Below are positions 1 through 6,329 of a DNA stretch of 7,703 nucleotides, piece after piece (the first letter of the stretch is position 1; the number at the start of each line of letters is the position of its first letter). The position numbers and the translations under genes are program-made. Origin of the DNA: an uncultured Gemella sp. (GTDB lineage: Bacteria > Bacillota > Bacilli > Staphylococcales > Gemellaceae); assembly GCA_945929765.1 (NCBI GenBank), contig CAMEOL010000047.1:1-7703 (forward strand), in the 5' to 3' direction. The notes under the pieces are model-generated. The model worked only from the letters and a program-made list of their open reading frames with translations, was not told the DNA's origin and made no database searches.

Positions 1-804
1 TTAAAAAAGAACAATACAGTAGAAGATCTCATTTTCGAAAATGACAAACTAATAGGAGTAAAAACTGCTAATAGCGAATATTTCGGAAAAAATATCGTCG
101 TTTGCACCGGAGGAAAAACATACCCTCAAAGCGGAAGCGATGGCTCTATGCACAAAATTTTGAAAAAGTACGGCGTGAAATTCACAAAGATTTATCCGAG
201 TGAAGTTGCCTTAGTATATCCAGATTTCATCGAATTATCTGGTTTAGCATTAAACGATATAACTATGTTCAACAAGAAACGTTCCTTTACAGGAAGTCTT
301 TTATTTACACACAAAGGACTTAGCGGACCGTTAGCTATTAGTATGGGGGAGTTTGTTGCTAGAGAAGAAGGAACAACTTTTTTAGATTTTTATCCATCTT
401 TAAACGAAGAGAAACTGTTCGAAAAAATTTGGGAAAACAACAAATTTTTAGCAGATAAATATCCAAAAAGGTTTTATCAACACATTATGCAATATTTTCC
501 GCACAACACACCAAACAAAAAAGAAATACGAAAATTTATAACGAATAAAATTAAACGTTATGAATTAGTTGACGTAAAAACTATGCCTTTAGAATACGCA
601 TTTACTACTGCAGGAGGAGTATCACTCAAAGAAATTTCTCCAAAAAATTGTAGACATAAAAAATTTGATAATCTTTATCTAACAGGTGAACTACTAGATT
701 TACACGGAGAAATAGGTGGTTACAATTTAATGGTTGCATGGTATACAGGCTTAATCGTTGCTGATGCATTAAAAGAAAAATTCAACATAATTGACAGTAA
801 TTAA
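1..804 (+). CDS. HI0933/BaiN-family NAD(P)/FAD-dependent oxidoreductase, C-terminal part (5' end outside window)
   Basis: The reading frame is open from base 1, so this is the last 267 codons of a longer gene; family members are usually about 400 residues. The first in-frame ATG at 148 is internal, because conserved sequence lies before it. Codons 36-48 read TGGKTYPQSGSDG, matching the family's TGGxSYPxTGSxGDG segment. Further on come FTHKGLSGP (window codons about 102-110), TTAGGVSLKEI, and near the C-terminus TGELLDLHGEIGGYNL (codons 228-243). That last block matches the family's GExLDxxGxxGGYNL FAD-contact motif. The N-terminal Rossmann GxGxxG is outside the window. This is known as a flavoprotein family with a two-dinucleotide-binding fold; most members have no assigned substrate, though some act as bile-acid or flavin-dependent reductases. 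No substrate can be read here. No clear terminator follows before the flavodoxin promoter. Confidence 0.9.
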   Translation, partial: LKKNNTVEDLIFENDKLIGVKTANSEYFGKNIVVCTGGKTYPQSGSDGSMHKILKKYGVKFTKIYPSEVALVYPDFIELSGLALNDITMFNKKRSFTGSLLFTHKGLSGPLAISMGEFVAREEGTTFLDFYPSLNEEKLFEKIWENNKFLADKYPKRFYQHIMQYFPHNTPNKKEIRKFITNKIKRYELVDVKTMPLEYAFTTAGGVSLKEISPKNCRHKKFDNLYLTGELLDLHGEIGGYNLMVAWYTGLIVADALKEKFNIIDSN

Positions 805-838
805 CCTATTTTTAGTTTTAATTTGGACAAAGAAAAGA

Positions 839-867
839 TTTACACAAAAGTAGTCGTATGTTAAAAT
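839..867 (+). promoter_or_regulatory. Promoter of the flavodoxin-like gene (extended -10)
   Basis: A -35 box TTTACA (839-844) and a -10 box TAAAAT (862-867) are separated by exactly 17 bases. TG at 859-860 sits one base before the -10, making it an extended -10. Transcription would start near 873-875. That leaves a leader of about 25 bases to the ATG at 899 and rules out the in-frame TTG at 872, which lies at the start site itself. Confidence 0.7.
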
Positions 868-888
868 ATAATTGAAATTTATGATCTT

Positions 889-895
889 AGGTGAT
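889..895 (+). promoter_or_regulatory. Ribosome binding site fixing the flavodoxin start at 899
   Basis: AGGTGAT matches the distal part of the Bacilli anti-SD complement (AGGAGGTGAT) and lies just before the ATG at 899. The earlier in-frame starts, TTG 872 and ATG 881, have no purine-rich site and would add residues ahead of the first beta strand of the fold. Confidence 0.6.
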
Positions 896-898
896 TTT

Positions 899-1444
899 AT
901 GAAAATATTAATAGCTTACTCTTCAAAAACAAAAAATACAAAAAAAGTAGCTCTAGAATTATTTGAAGAAATAAAAGACTTAACTACTGTAGATATAATA
1001 GATATAAAAAAAACTAAAAAACAGCTACCTAACTACGATTTATACATTTTAGGGTGTTGGGTTGACAAAGCAACAGCTAATAAAAATATGCAAAGATTTG
1101 TAGAAAATCATCAAATAACTAACAAAAATGTTGCTCTTTTTATGACTTGTGGAGTTCCTGATACTCATTATCACGCCATTGATTCAATAAACAACTTCAA
1201 AAATCTAATGATAAAACTAAACAACAACGTTATTGACACCTTTATTTGCCAAGGTAAAATAGACCCGAAAATTCTTATAGTTTTTAAATTTTTAACTTGG
1301 CGAGATCCTAATTTTATCCATAAAATCGATCAAACTATGTTAGAATGGGTTGAAAGTTCAAAAACTCACCCTAATGCTGAAGATTTTAAAAATATTAGAA
1401 ATTGGGGGAAAAAAGTTTTAACCGACTTTTCTAATAATAATTAA
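899..1444 (+). CDS. Flavodoxin-like protein (flavodoxin-fold FMN protein)
   Basis: This is a 181-residue protein from the ATG at 899. It opens with a hydrophobic first strand, MKILIAYSS, followed by S8-S9-K-T-K-N-T14. This matches the flavodoxin phosphate loop (S/T)xTxxT that holds FMN phosphate. A second conserved block, DLYILGCWVDKATANKNMQ (about 47-65), and VALFMTCGVPDTHYH (78-92) correspond to the later strands and loops around the isoalloxazine ring. These resemble the Flavodoxin_3-type family, in which LGxWVDKGxA and LFxTxG are typical. The expected role is FMN-dependent electron transfer in the cytoplasm. The partner enzyme is unknown: the FAD oxidoreductase upstream is a possible neighbour partner, but the two have separate promoters. 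NCBI-type names for this family include BilS (bilirubin reductase accessory protein), but no bilR-like gene is visible. There is no signal peptide. The gene is monocistronic, between its own promoter and a strong terminator. Confidence 0.85.
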   Translation: MKILIAYSSKTKNTKKVALELFEEIKDLTTVDIIDIKKTKKQLPNYDLYILGCWVDKATANKNMQRFVENHQITNKNVALFMTCGVPDTHYHAIDSINNFKNLMIKLNNNVIDTFICQGKIDPKILIVFKFLTWRDPNFIHKIDQTMLEWVESSKTHPNAEDFKNIRNWGKKVLTDFSNNN

Positions 1445-1492
1445 CAAGCAAAATTTTTATGTTCGCAACTATAAAATAAATTCTTCAATATA

Positions 1493-1528
1493 AAAAACAC
1501 GTAAAACTTCAAACTTTTACGTGTTTTT
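1493..1528. terminator. Bidirectional intrinsic terminator between convergent genes
   Basis: A perfect 14-bp stem (1493-1506 paired with 1515-1528) encloses an 8-base loop. The arms read AAAAACACGTAAAA and TTTTACGTGTTTTT, so each strand has a U-tract at the 3' side. It sits 48 bases after the flavodoxin stop and 3 bases after the hydrolase stop (1532), and can serve both genes. Confidence 0.9.
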
Positions 1529-1531
1529 CTA

Positions 1532-2527
1532 TTATTTATTACTAGATATTTTATTAATCAAATAATTAATATATTTACCCATATCAATATCTGAAAAATA
1601 ATTATCTACTAAATTCAATACTACTTCACTCCCTATAAATAAACCGAAAAAGTAATCTAAGGCTAACTTTCTGTCAGTAGCTAATTGTGACATTTTTAAT
1701 AATTCTACCGGTGTTACAGGCTGGTGTCTCGTTGCAAATTCCCCTATTTTCACAAATTCTCCAACAAGAACTTTGTTCATTATGTCTTGGTTACTCTGCG
1801 ACAACGACTTTAACGAGTGATATCCTGCATCCTTTAGAATATATCTATCTCCTATATATACTGCCTCTTCTTCTAATATAGCCATCATTCTGTTTAACAC
1901 ATCGTATTCCGAAGAAAAGTGAACAACCTTCCCGGAAAATTCGGCTATTTTATTTTGTATTTTCTGTGCATTTTTTTTGTATTTTCGTAGTCTTTTTGTG
2001 TATAAGTCTCTATTATCGTCATTAACGTCCATTAACAAATCTACACCATTTTTTATATAAATTGGCGCTGCATTATATATTACCGAAAAAGGAACGTTAA
2101 ACTCTAGTGCTACCCGCTGAGCAATATTCCCTCCTAAAGAATGGCCAGTCAAAACAATATTTTCCACCCCATACTTAATTGCTAATTTTTTATAAAAACG
2201 AAAACATGATATATAGTGATTACCTTGCCCCATCAATATACCATACAAATCCGCTTCTAAATCTTTCGGTGCATCTGTTACTGGGTTTGTTCCAGTAAAC
2301 GCAAGAATATAATTTCCTATTTCGTTATTACGAAAAAAACTACCACTACTCCCCGTTTTTGAATCATAAAAACTAGTGATAAAATCTAATTCTTTTGGAA
2401 AATTACCTAGTGTTTTTGCCGCTTCAATATAATTTACTATTATTTTTTTGTTATTTTTTAATAATCTCATCGCCTCTATTTGATAAGTCATTTTCGAGGC
2501 GCAAATTGTCGGTTCTAATTTTTTCAT
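1532..2527 (-). CDS. Alpha/beta hydrolase, lipase class 3-like, with GHSLGG motif
   Basis: The product is 331 residues with ATG start at 2527 and AAGGAG (2533-2538) five bases upstream. TGHSLGGN (127-134) is a classic nucleophile elbow, with Ser130 as the likely nucleophile. LAFTGTNP (75-82) resembles the FRGT-type oxyanion segment of Lipase_3/DUF2974-like proteins. Plausible remaining triad members are Asp209 (SSEYD) and His237 (GYHSL), inferred from order and spacing only. There is no signal peptide, so it is probably cytosolic. The substrate is unknown; an acyl ester, thioester or lysophospholipid is possible. Residues 175-195 are rich in Lys and Arg, and the last 60 residues look like a separate helical extension. 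It is the second gene after the YdeI-like gene, 12 bases downstream, so co-transcription is very likely. Confidence 0.75.
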   Translation of the reverse strand: MKKLEPTICASKMTYQIEAMRLLKNNKKIIVNYIEAAKTLGNFPKELDFITSFYDSKTGSSGSFFRNNEIGNYILAFTGTNPVTDAPKDLEADLYGILMGQGNHYISCFRFYKKLAIKYGVENIVLTGHSLGGNIAQRVALEFNVPFSVIYNAAPIYIKNGVDLLMDVNDDNRDLYTKRLRKYKKNAQKIQNKIAEFSGKVVHFSSEYDVLNRMMAILEEEAVYIGDRYILKDAGYHSLKSLSQSNQDIMNKVLVGEFVKIGEFATRHQPVTPVELLKMSQLATDRKLALDYFFGLFIGSEVVLNLVDNYFSDIDMGKYINYLINKISSNK

Positions 2528-2539
2528 AATTTCTCCTTA

Positions 2540-3178
2540 TTACTTACTTTTTATTCCCTTTTTCAACAATTCCACCGTTTCAAAAAATCTTCTTTCTTTT
2601 GTAACTTCTTGTTTTGGGCTATAAATATATCTTGCCCAACCTTTTTGGTACCCCGGAGATAAAGATATAAAGAAATTATATGATACATCATATTTTTGTA
2701 ACCTTTGTTGCAACTCCGGAACAAACTGTTCATAATCTGCTACAGACTGACTATTTTTCTTTGTTTTTTTCTCTTTTTCTTTTAATACTTTCTTTAAACC
2801 TACTATAGTAAAAGTTTCATCAAGACTTACCATTTGATTAAATTTATAGTTAGAACCTTGTATTCGTCCATCTCCATCAACTTCTAAAGCTGGAAAAATC
2901 TCATCTCTATGAACATAACTATCATAAACTCTATTACCCTTTTTGGCATAAGCTATAAGCAACCGTCCATTTTCTAATAATAAATCCAAGTTAACTACTT
3001 TCATTACTTCGTTTACAAGTTGGTCTATATTTGTAACAAAAATCAATATTAGCTTAACTTGTTCTGTAGGAAAAACCTCACTTAATATCATATTAGAAAA
3101 ATAGCTATCATTTGGTTTGTTTATTACTACTAGGTTATCTGTTTCTTTCAAGCGTAGTTTCTTTAGTAATTTTTCCAC
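2540..3178 (-). CDS. YdeI/OmpD-associated-like protein with DUF3052-like N-terminal domain
   Basis: A 212-residue protein starting at GTG (3178-3176), with GGAGG (3185-3189) six bases upstream. The first ~130 residues resemble DUF3052-type proteins. NLVVINKPNDSY (15-26) matches a 'vlnaPegY' strand, GRLLIAYAKKG (71-81) matches 'g.LWisWPKK', and SLDETFTIVGLKK (118-130) matches 'avDetWSGLkf'. A charged Lys/Glu linker (131-142) follows. The C-terminal ~65 residues, including FISLSPGYQKGWARYI (170-185) and TKERRFFETVELLKKG (193-208), match the YdeI/OmpD-associated pattern of a Trp-containing helix followed by a TxxRR helix and a final 'veLLkkG'. The molecular function of both families is unsettled. 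No catalytic residue or membrane segment is evident. It is the first gene of a two-gene unit with the hydrolase downstream. Confidence 0.7.
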   Translation of the reverse strand: MEKLLKKLRLKETDNLVVINKPNDSYFSNMILSEVFPTEQVKLILIFVTNIDQLVNEVMKVVNLDLLLENGRLLIAYAKKGNRVYDSYVHRDEIFPALEVDGDGRIQGSNYKFNQMVSLDETFTIVGLKKVLKEKEKKTKKNSQSVADYEQFVPELQQRLQKYDVSYNFFISLSPGYQKGWARYIYSPKQEVTKERRFFETVELLKKGIKSK

Positions 3179-3263
3179 TTGTTTCCTCCACTAGCAATTT
3201 TATTTTATCCTTAATTTTTATTTTACAAAAAATATCGACACTTTTATTTTTTTATATATTTCA

Positions 3264-3290
3264 ATTATAACACAAAAAGATTATATTCAA
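3264..3290 (-). promoter_or_regulatory. Candidate promoter for the YdeI-like/hydrolase unit
   Basis: Read on the minus strand, a perfect TATAAT (3269-3264) has TG one base upstream, making an extended -10. TTGAAT (3290-3285) lies 15 bases further upstream. The spacer is short, but an extended -10 compensates for a weak or misplaced -35. The predicted leader to the GTG at 3178 is about 80 bases. Confidence 0.5.
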
Positions 3291-3310
3291 CTTTTATAAA
3301 TATAAACCAT

Positions 3311-3370
3311 ATAAAAAACAGGAGCAAATCGACAATTGCGATAAGAAAATCGCTCTTGGTGATTTGCTCC
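3311..3370 (-). terminator. Terminator of the ABC transporter operon (nested hairpin)
   Basis: A perfect 10-bp outer stem, GGAGCAAATC (3321-3330) with GATTTGCTCC (3361-3370), encloses a second stem GCGAT/ATCGC (3338-3342 with 3349-3353). CAA/TTG pairing in between makes one long interrupted hairpin. On the minus strand the structure is followed by TGTTTTTTAT (3320-3311), a good U-tract. On the plus strand the next bases are A-rich. It therefore fits as the terminator of the permease gene, whose stop lies 114 bases before it. Confidence 0.7.
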
Positions 3371-3483
3371 AAAATATCTTCCGCCTTAGGCAAATTTTAT
3401 AATATAGCCAAATTTAACTATATTTTTTATCTTAATAGTTTCCACTATACTATAAATTTTTAGGAAGTATTTTAGGTCGTTTC
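3371..3483. other. 3' untranslated stretch between the permease stop and its terminator
   Basis: Together with the terminator and promoter to its left, this completes a 305-base gap without a gene. The only structure seen is a weak 7-bp inverted repeat, AATATAG (3401-3407) with CTATATT (3418-3424), which lacks GC pairs. No open reading frame with a ribosome binding site is visible on either strand. Confidence 0.4.
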
Positions 3484-4707
3484 CTACTCTTTACTAAACA
3501 ACAATTTAAAGAAACTTAATTTTTGACCATATCGTAATGTTGCCGCACGATAAACTTTTATACTTATAAAAGCTATTACTATCGTAGCTACTACTAATAA
3601 TATATACGATACCGCTAACTCACTAAACGAAACATCCGATATCGCATATCTAGATACCATAGAAAAATATGAAGTTAACGGAACATAAGATAAAATTTTT
3701 GCTAATGCTCCGTCGATAGAATTCATAGTATACAGATTCCCGAAAAATGCACCTATAAATAATAACATCGGTAATGTTATTACAGTATTAACTTCTTCTA
3801 TTCTCGATGCTAACGACGCACACGCAGTATACAAGAACATTAACATTAACAACCCTGTAATTGCGAATAGCATCCAAACGAAGAAAATATTTTTATTAAT
3901 ATTTTCCATAAAGAATTTAACCGCGCTAGAATAATTGTTCGAGTTAATTTTTAAACCTACTAGTAACGAACATACTAACAAACCTACTTGCATTAAAGCA
4001 ATAGCCGAAAAAGCTAACACCTTCCCTAATATTAATATTGTCGGGCGTACAGTTACTACTAACAACTCCATAGCACGATTAGTTTTTTCACGTGCAACAT
4101 TCGTTGCCAAAACAGAACCGAACATAATAACCATAAAATAAAGAACAAAAGTTAACCCATAAGCTACAGCATAGTTTGCAGCAACAGCCTCTTCACTCTT
4201 ATCAGAAGATACCGAAACAAATTTCGCTTTCGGAACAGTTGTATCTATCTCTTGAATTTTTAGATAATCTAAGCCATTTTGTTCATAAATATATTTTTTT
4301 ACAAAACGATCGAATACATTATTAAAATCAGAAGTACTTCCTTCCATTACGCTTTTAGTAGTTAAATATTCATACCCATCTTTTGTTAAAACGACACCTT
4401 CATCAAGTTTCTCTGCTTTAATATCTTGAATTAACGTCTCTTTGTCATTATACTCTTTCGCATCCTTTAAATACGCCTTATCTATCGAGAAATTAGGAAC
4501 ATCTTTTACTATATATGCACTACGTTGGAAATTGCTATTATCTTCTCCTGCAAATAAGTTTTTTAATACTCCATTATCCCCAAATAATGTTGGAATAAAC
4601 GTAATACCCATCGCTATTATAAAATAAATAGCAAATGTTATTATCGTAGATTTTTTCTTCAAATATTCTTTAAACTCAAAATTAAAAACTGTTACTAATT
4701 TATTCAT
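3484..4707 (-). CDS. ABC-2 type transporter permease (NatB/YhaP-like)
   Basis: A 407-residue membrane protein from the ATG at 4707; a GTG three codons upstream (4716) lies within the Shine-Dalgarno sequence and is unlikely. The topology is typical of the ABC2_membrane_3 family. One N-terminal helix (about 22-42) is followed by a large extracytoplasmic domain (about 43-178), then five helices near 179-201, 227-251, 274-298, 307-326 and 363-384. After the second helix comes NVAREKTNRAMELL (203-216) and RPTILILGK (221-229), the conserved EKtsRxxElLl..rP..lLxGK coupling motif. YVPLTSYFSM (341-350) matches the family's PLtsp segment. It forms the membrane half of an exporter with the ATPase encoded just upstream, whose end it overlaps by 8 bases. 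NatAB exports sodium in Bacillus, and related YhaPQ-like systems have no agreed substrate. The substrate here cannot be deduced. Confidence 0.9.
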   Translation of the reverse strand: MNKLVTVFNFEFKEYLKKKSTIITFAIYFIIAMGITFIPTLFGDNGVLKNLFAGEDNSNFQRSAYIVKDVPNFSIDKAYLKDAKEYNDKETLIQDIKAEKLDEGVVLTKDGYEYLTTKSVMEGSTSDFNNVFDRFVKKYIYEQNGLDYLKIQEIDTTVPKAKFVSVSSDKSEEAVAANYAVAYGLTFVLYFMVIMFGSVLATNVAREKTNRAMELLVVTVRPTILILGKVLAFSAIALMQVGLLVCSLLVGLKINSNNYSSAVKFFMENINKNIFFVWMLFAITGLLMLMFLYTACASLASRIEEVNTVITLPMLLFIGAFFGNLYTMNSIDGALAKILSYVPLTSYFSMVSRYAISDVSFSELAVSYILLVVATIVIAFISIKVYRAATLRYGQKLSFFKLLFSKE

Positions 4708-5611
4708 TGTTACCACCCACTCTTTCTACAAATATTTGTTCTAAGCTCGGTTTAAACAACTTATATTCTTCAATACTAAGATTTTCTTCCGCCAAATATT
4801 GTAACAATTGGTGCTTAGCGTTATTTTCTTGGAAATCTAATAACAATAAGTCTTTTTCGAAACCATAATTAATAGCTAAATCAGTTGATTCTAATTTTTC
4901 TCTTAATTCCTTATTATTAAAATTATCAACAGCTAATAACATTTTTCCGTGAGACAATTCTTTTTTTATAGATTCTAAATTACCACTTAAAATTATCTCG
5001 CCTTTCTCTAATAAATTAATATCTTCACAAAAAGTTTCTACTACTGGCATTTGGTGAGAAGAAAAAATTACTAATTTATCTTTATCGATGGCTCCATTGA
5101 TGATTTCTTTTAATTTTCCTACATTGACTGGATCAAGACCACTAAAAGGCTCATCTAACACCAAAATGTCAGGATCATCAATAACACATTGAATAATTTG
5201 TATTTTTTGGGCATTACCTTTTGATAAAGTTTTTAATGCTTTCTTATTATCTTCTAACTCAAAAAAGTCTAACCAGCGTTTTGCCGAAGCAGTTGCTGCT
5301 TTTTTTGTCATACCTTTTAGCATACCAAAATATACTAATTGATTTACCAAGCCTACACCGTCATACATACCACGTTCTTCTGGTAAATAACCTATTTTTA
5401 CAGAGCGTCTATCAAACGCCTTACCGTCCAACAAAATTTCTCCTTGATCTGGACGAAAAATATCTAGCAGCAGACGAAAACTAGTAGTTTTTCCACTTCC
5501 GTTACGTCCTAAGTAGCCATTAGCAACTCCACTCTTTGCTGTGAAATTTACCCCTTTTAAGACATGTTTATCACCAAAACTTTTATGGATATTTCTATAT
5601 TCTAAAATCAT
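4700..5611 (-). CDS. ABC transporter ATP-binding protein (NatA/YhaQ-like)
   Basis: This 303-residue nucleotide-binding subunit starts at ATG 5611, with AGGAGG (5617-5622) five bases upstream. All ABC motifs are present. Walker A is GRNGSGKT (35-42) and the signature is LSKGNAQKIQ (129-138). Walker B is ILVLDEP (149-155) with catalytic Glu154, the D-loop is SGLD (157-160), and the switch histidine is His186 in SSHQM. The Q-loop position reads LPEERGMY (76-83), with Glu in place of Gln, which is usual for this NatA/YhaQ subgroup and not a defect. The signature has K in place of the second G of LSGGQ, also usual here. Residues from about 220 form a DUF4162-like C-terminal domain ending in PSLEQIFVERVG. 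It energises the permease encoded immediately downstream with overlapping reading frames. Confidence 0.93.
   Translation of the reverse strand: MILEYRNIHKSFGDKHVLKGVNFTAKSGVANGYLGRNGSGKTTSFRLLLDIFRPDQGEILLDGKAFDRRSVKIGYLPEERGMYDGVGLVNQLVYFGMLKGMTKKAATASAKRWLDFFELEDNKKALKTLSKGNAQKIQIIQCVIDDPDILVLDEPFSGLDPVNVGKLKEIINGAIDKDKLVIFSSHQMPVVETFCEDINLLEKGEIILSGNLESIKKELSHGKMLLAVDNFNNKELREKLESTDLAINYGFEKDLLLLDFQENNAKHQLLQYLAEENLSIEEYKLFKPSLEQIFVERVGGNNE
4713..4718 (-). promoter_or_regulatory. Ribosome binding site of the permease, inside the ATPase gene
   Basis: Read on the minus strand, GGGTGG lies five bases before the ATG at 4707. It is made of the last Val-Gly-Gly codons of the ATPase. The ATPase stop (4702-4700) lies just past the permease start, so termination and re-initiation can be coupled to give balanced subunits. 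Confidence 0.6.
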
Positions 5612-5642
5612 AAAAACCTCCTAATTTATTAATATACTAATT

Positions 5643-5671
5643 ATGATACTCTTTTTTGTTTTTTTCTGCAA
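5643..5671 (-). promoter_or_regulatory. Candidate promoter of the ABC transporter operon
   Basis: On the minus strand TTGCAG (5671-5666) and TATCAT (5648-5643) are separated by 17 bases. The -10 matches five of six consensus bases; the -35 is weak. The leader to the ATG at 5611 would be about 25 bases. Other TATAAT-like strings lie further upstream (around 5710-5727), so the assignment is uncertain. Confidence 0.4.
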
Positions 5672-5729
5672 TAGCTATTTTCCGAACATTAATTCATTAA
5701 AACAGATAAATTATAACTGGATTATACGA

Positions 5730-5779
5730 AAAAAAGTCCGATATATATATATATATATATATATATATCGGACTTTTTT
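5730..5779. terminator. Terminator of yidD with an (AT)14 stem interior
   Basis: The arms AAAAAAGTCCG (5730-5740) and CGGACTTTTTT (5769-5779) pair perfectly. Everything between them is (AT)14, which also folds back on itself. The whole 50-base element is one perfect palindrome of up to 25 bp less a small loop. It lies 24 bases after the yidD stop on the minus strand. U-tracts on both sides make it potentially bidirectional, although no plus-strand gene enters it here. Confidence 0.85.
5741..5768. repeat. Dinucleotide microsatellite (AT)14
   Basis: Fourteen uninterrupted AT units lie inside the terminator stem. Each AT unit is self-complementary, so gain or loss of units by slippage would lengthen or shorten the hairpin without breaking the flanking GTCCG/CGGAC pairing. 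Confidence 0.95.
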
Positions 5780-5803
5780 ATATTTTCTCAAAAAAATTTT
5801 GTT

Positions 5804-6052
5804 TTATTTTTTTCTCCATTTGAAAATATCTTCTTTAAACAATGGAACATTATCAAAATATTCTCCACGATAAAATGGATGACATTTCAATAATCGTTTA
5901 ACCGTTAAATACGTCCCAAGAAAAAAACCAAATTTTTGGTAACTTTCTAGAGCATATGAAGAACAAGTTGGAGAAAAACGACATCTAGGTTGTAAACCTG
6001 GCGAAATATACTTTCGATAAAATTTAATTAAATAAATAGCTATTTTCGACAT
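5804..6052 (-). CDS. yidD: Membrane protein insertion efficiency factor YidD
   Basis: An 82-residue protein starting at ATG 6052. It has the family hallmark CRFSPTCSSYALESYQKFG (24-42), with Cys24 and Cys30, then RLLKCHPFYRGEYFDNVP (53-70), with Cys57. The family pattern is CRFxPTCSxYAxExxxxxG...RxxRCHPxxxGGxDPVP. The GEYFDNVP end departs slightly from GGxDPVP, as in many Bacilli. The N-terminus IAIYLIKFYRKYISP is the usual amphipathic membrane-associating helix. YidD is known to sit at the inner face of the membrane and help YidC/Sec-dependent insertion. Its common neighbours rpmH, rnpA and yidC are absent; a solitary yidD is frequent in Bacilli. The open frame continues upstream to about 6109, but only the 6052 start has a ribosome binding site and matches family length. 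Confidence 0.95.
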   Translation of the reverse strand: MSKIAIYLIKFYRKYISPGLQPRCRFSPTCSSYALESYQKFGFFLGTYLTVKRLLKCHPFYRGEYFDNVPLFKEDIFKWRKK

Positions 6053-6057
6053 ATTAA

Positions 6058-6065
6058 CTCCTCCT
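6058..6065 (-). promoter_or_regulatory. Ribosome binding site deciding the yidD start
   Basis: AGGAGGAG on the minus strand lies five bases before the ATG at 6052. A start near 6109 would add 19 residues not found in the family and has no such site. Confidence 0.75.
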
Positions 6066-6329
6066 ATATTTCCTAAATAATTATATCTATAAACGTTTTG
6101 TAGGCGCACATTTTTCCGAAAGAATTTTTTATCTCAGTTTAAACTATCGCTAGAAAATTAGATAAACAACCGGCATTAAAGAAAAGATTATTATTCTTTG
6201 ACGTCTAATTATTACTTTAAATTTTTTCTAAATTTACTACAGTTTAATTCAAAAATATACATTTCTTTCTACTAATTATTTTTTAGTCAACTTTAAAGCT
6301 TTTGCCACATAAATTGCAAGTGTTTTTAT
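6066..6329. other. Divergent intergenic region between yidD and dps
   Basis: No convincing gene or RNA is seen in this AT-rich stretch, which lies within a 337-base gap between divergent genes. On the minus strand a TATAAT (6085-6080) stands about 28 bases before the yidD start as a possible -10, but no good -35 is at the right distance. Small inverted repeats include AGTTTAAACT (6136-6145) and AAAGAA/TTCTTT (6178-6183 with 6194-6199); both are too AT-rich to interpret. A segment at 6140-6160 resembles one at 7040-7060. Confidence 0.4.

Noticed and set aside
148..150. ATG at 148 as the start of the HI0933-family gene
   Set aside because: Conserved family sequence (TGGKTYPQSG) is encoded in frame before it, so the gene continues to the left of the window.
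872..898. Upstream starts for the flavodoxin-like gene (TTG 872, ATG 881)
   Set aside because: The promoter places the transcript start at about 874, and the only Shine-Dalgarno match precedes the ATG at 899, where the first strand of the fold begins.
1687..1881. Plus-strand open frame of 64 codons
   Set aside because: It lies antisense inside the hydrolase gene, has no ribosome binding site, and its Leu-rich product reflects the complementary codons.
3264..3290. Second PerR-like box at the YdeI-like gene promoter
   Set aside because: The match is about 11 of 15 to the consensus without a functional link to peroxide stress; likely a by-product of the AT-rich -10 region.
3401..3424. AATATAG/CTATATT inverted repeat as a plus-strand terminator
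   Set aside because: The stem has only one GC pair, no plus-strand gene reads into it, and such repeats are frequent in AT-rich DNA.
3935..4141. Plus-strand open frame of 68 codons
   Set aside because: Antisense to the permease gene's membrane-helix codons, with no ribosome binding site or family resemblance.
4442..4627. Plus-strand open frame of 61 codons
   Set aside because: Antisense to the permease extracytoplasmic domain, with no start signals.
5221..5484. Plus-strand open frame of 87 codons
   Set aside because: Antisense to the well-supported ABC ATPase, including its Walker and signature region.
5643..5873. Plus-strand open frame of 76 codons with an Ile-Tyr repeat
   Set aside because: The Tyr-Ile repeat is simply the (AT)14 tract read as codons. 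The frame runs across the terminator and into the yidD 3' end and has no ribosome binding site.
6053..6109. N-terminal extension of YidD by 19 residues
   Set aside because: It would overlap the strong AGGAGGAG site and exceeds the usual family length; the extension has no family similarity.
6066..6329. Possible small RNA, tRNA or riboswitch in the yidD-dps gap
   Set aside because: No cloverleaf, conserved riboswitch core or GC-rich folded segment is visible, and there is no internal terminator hairpin.
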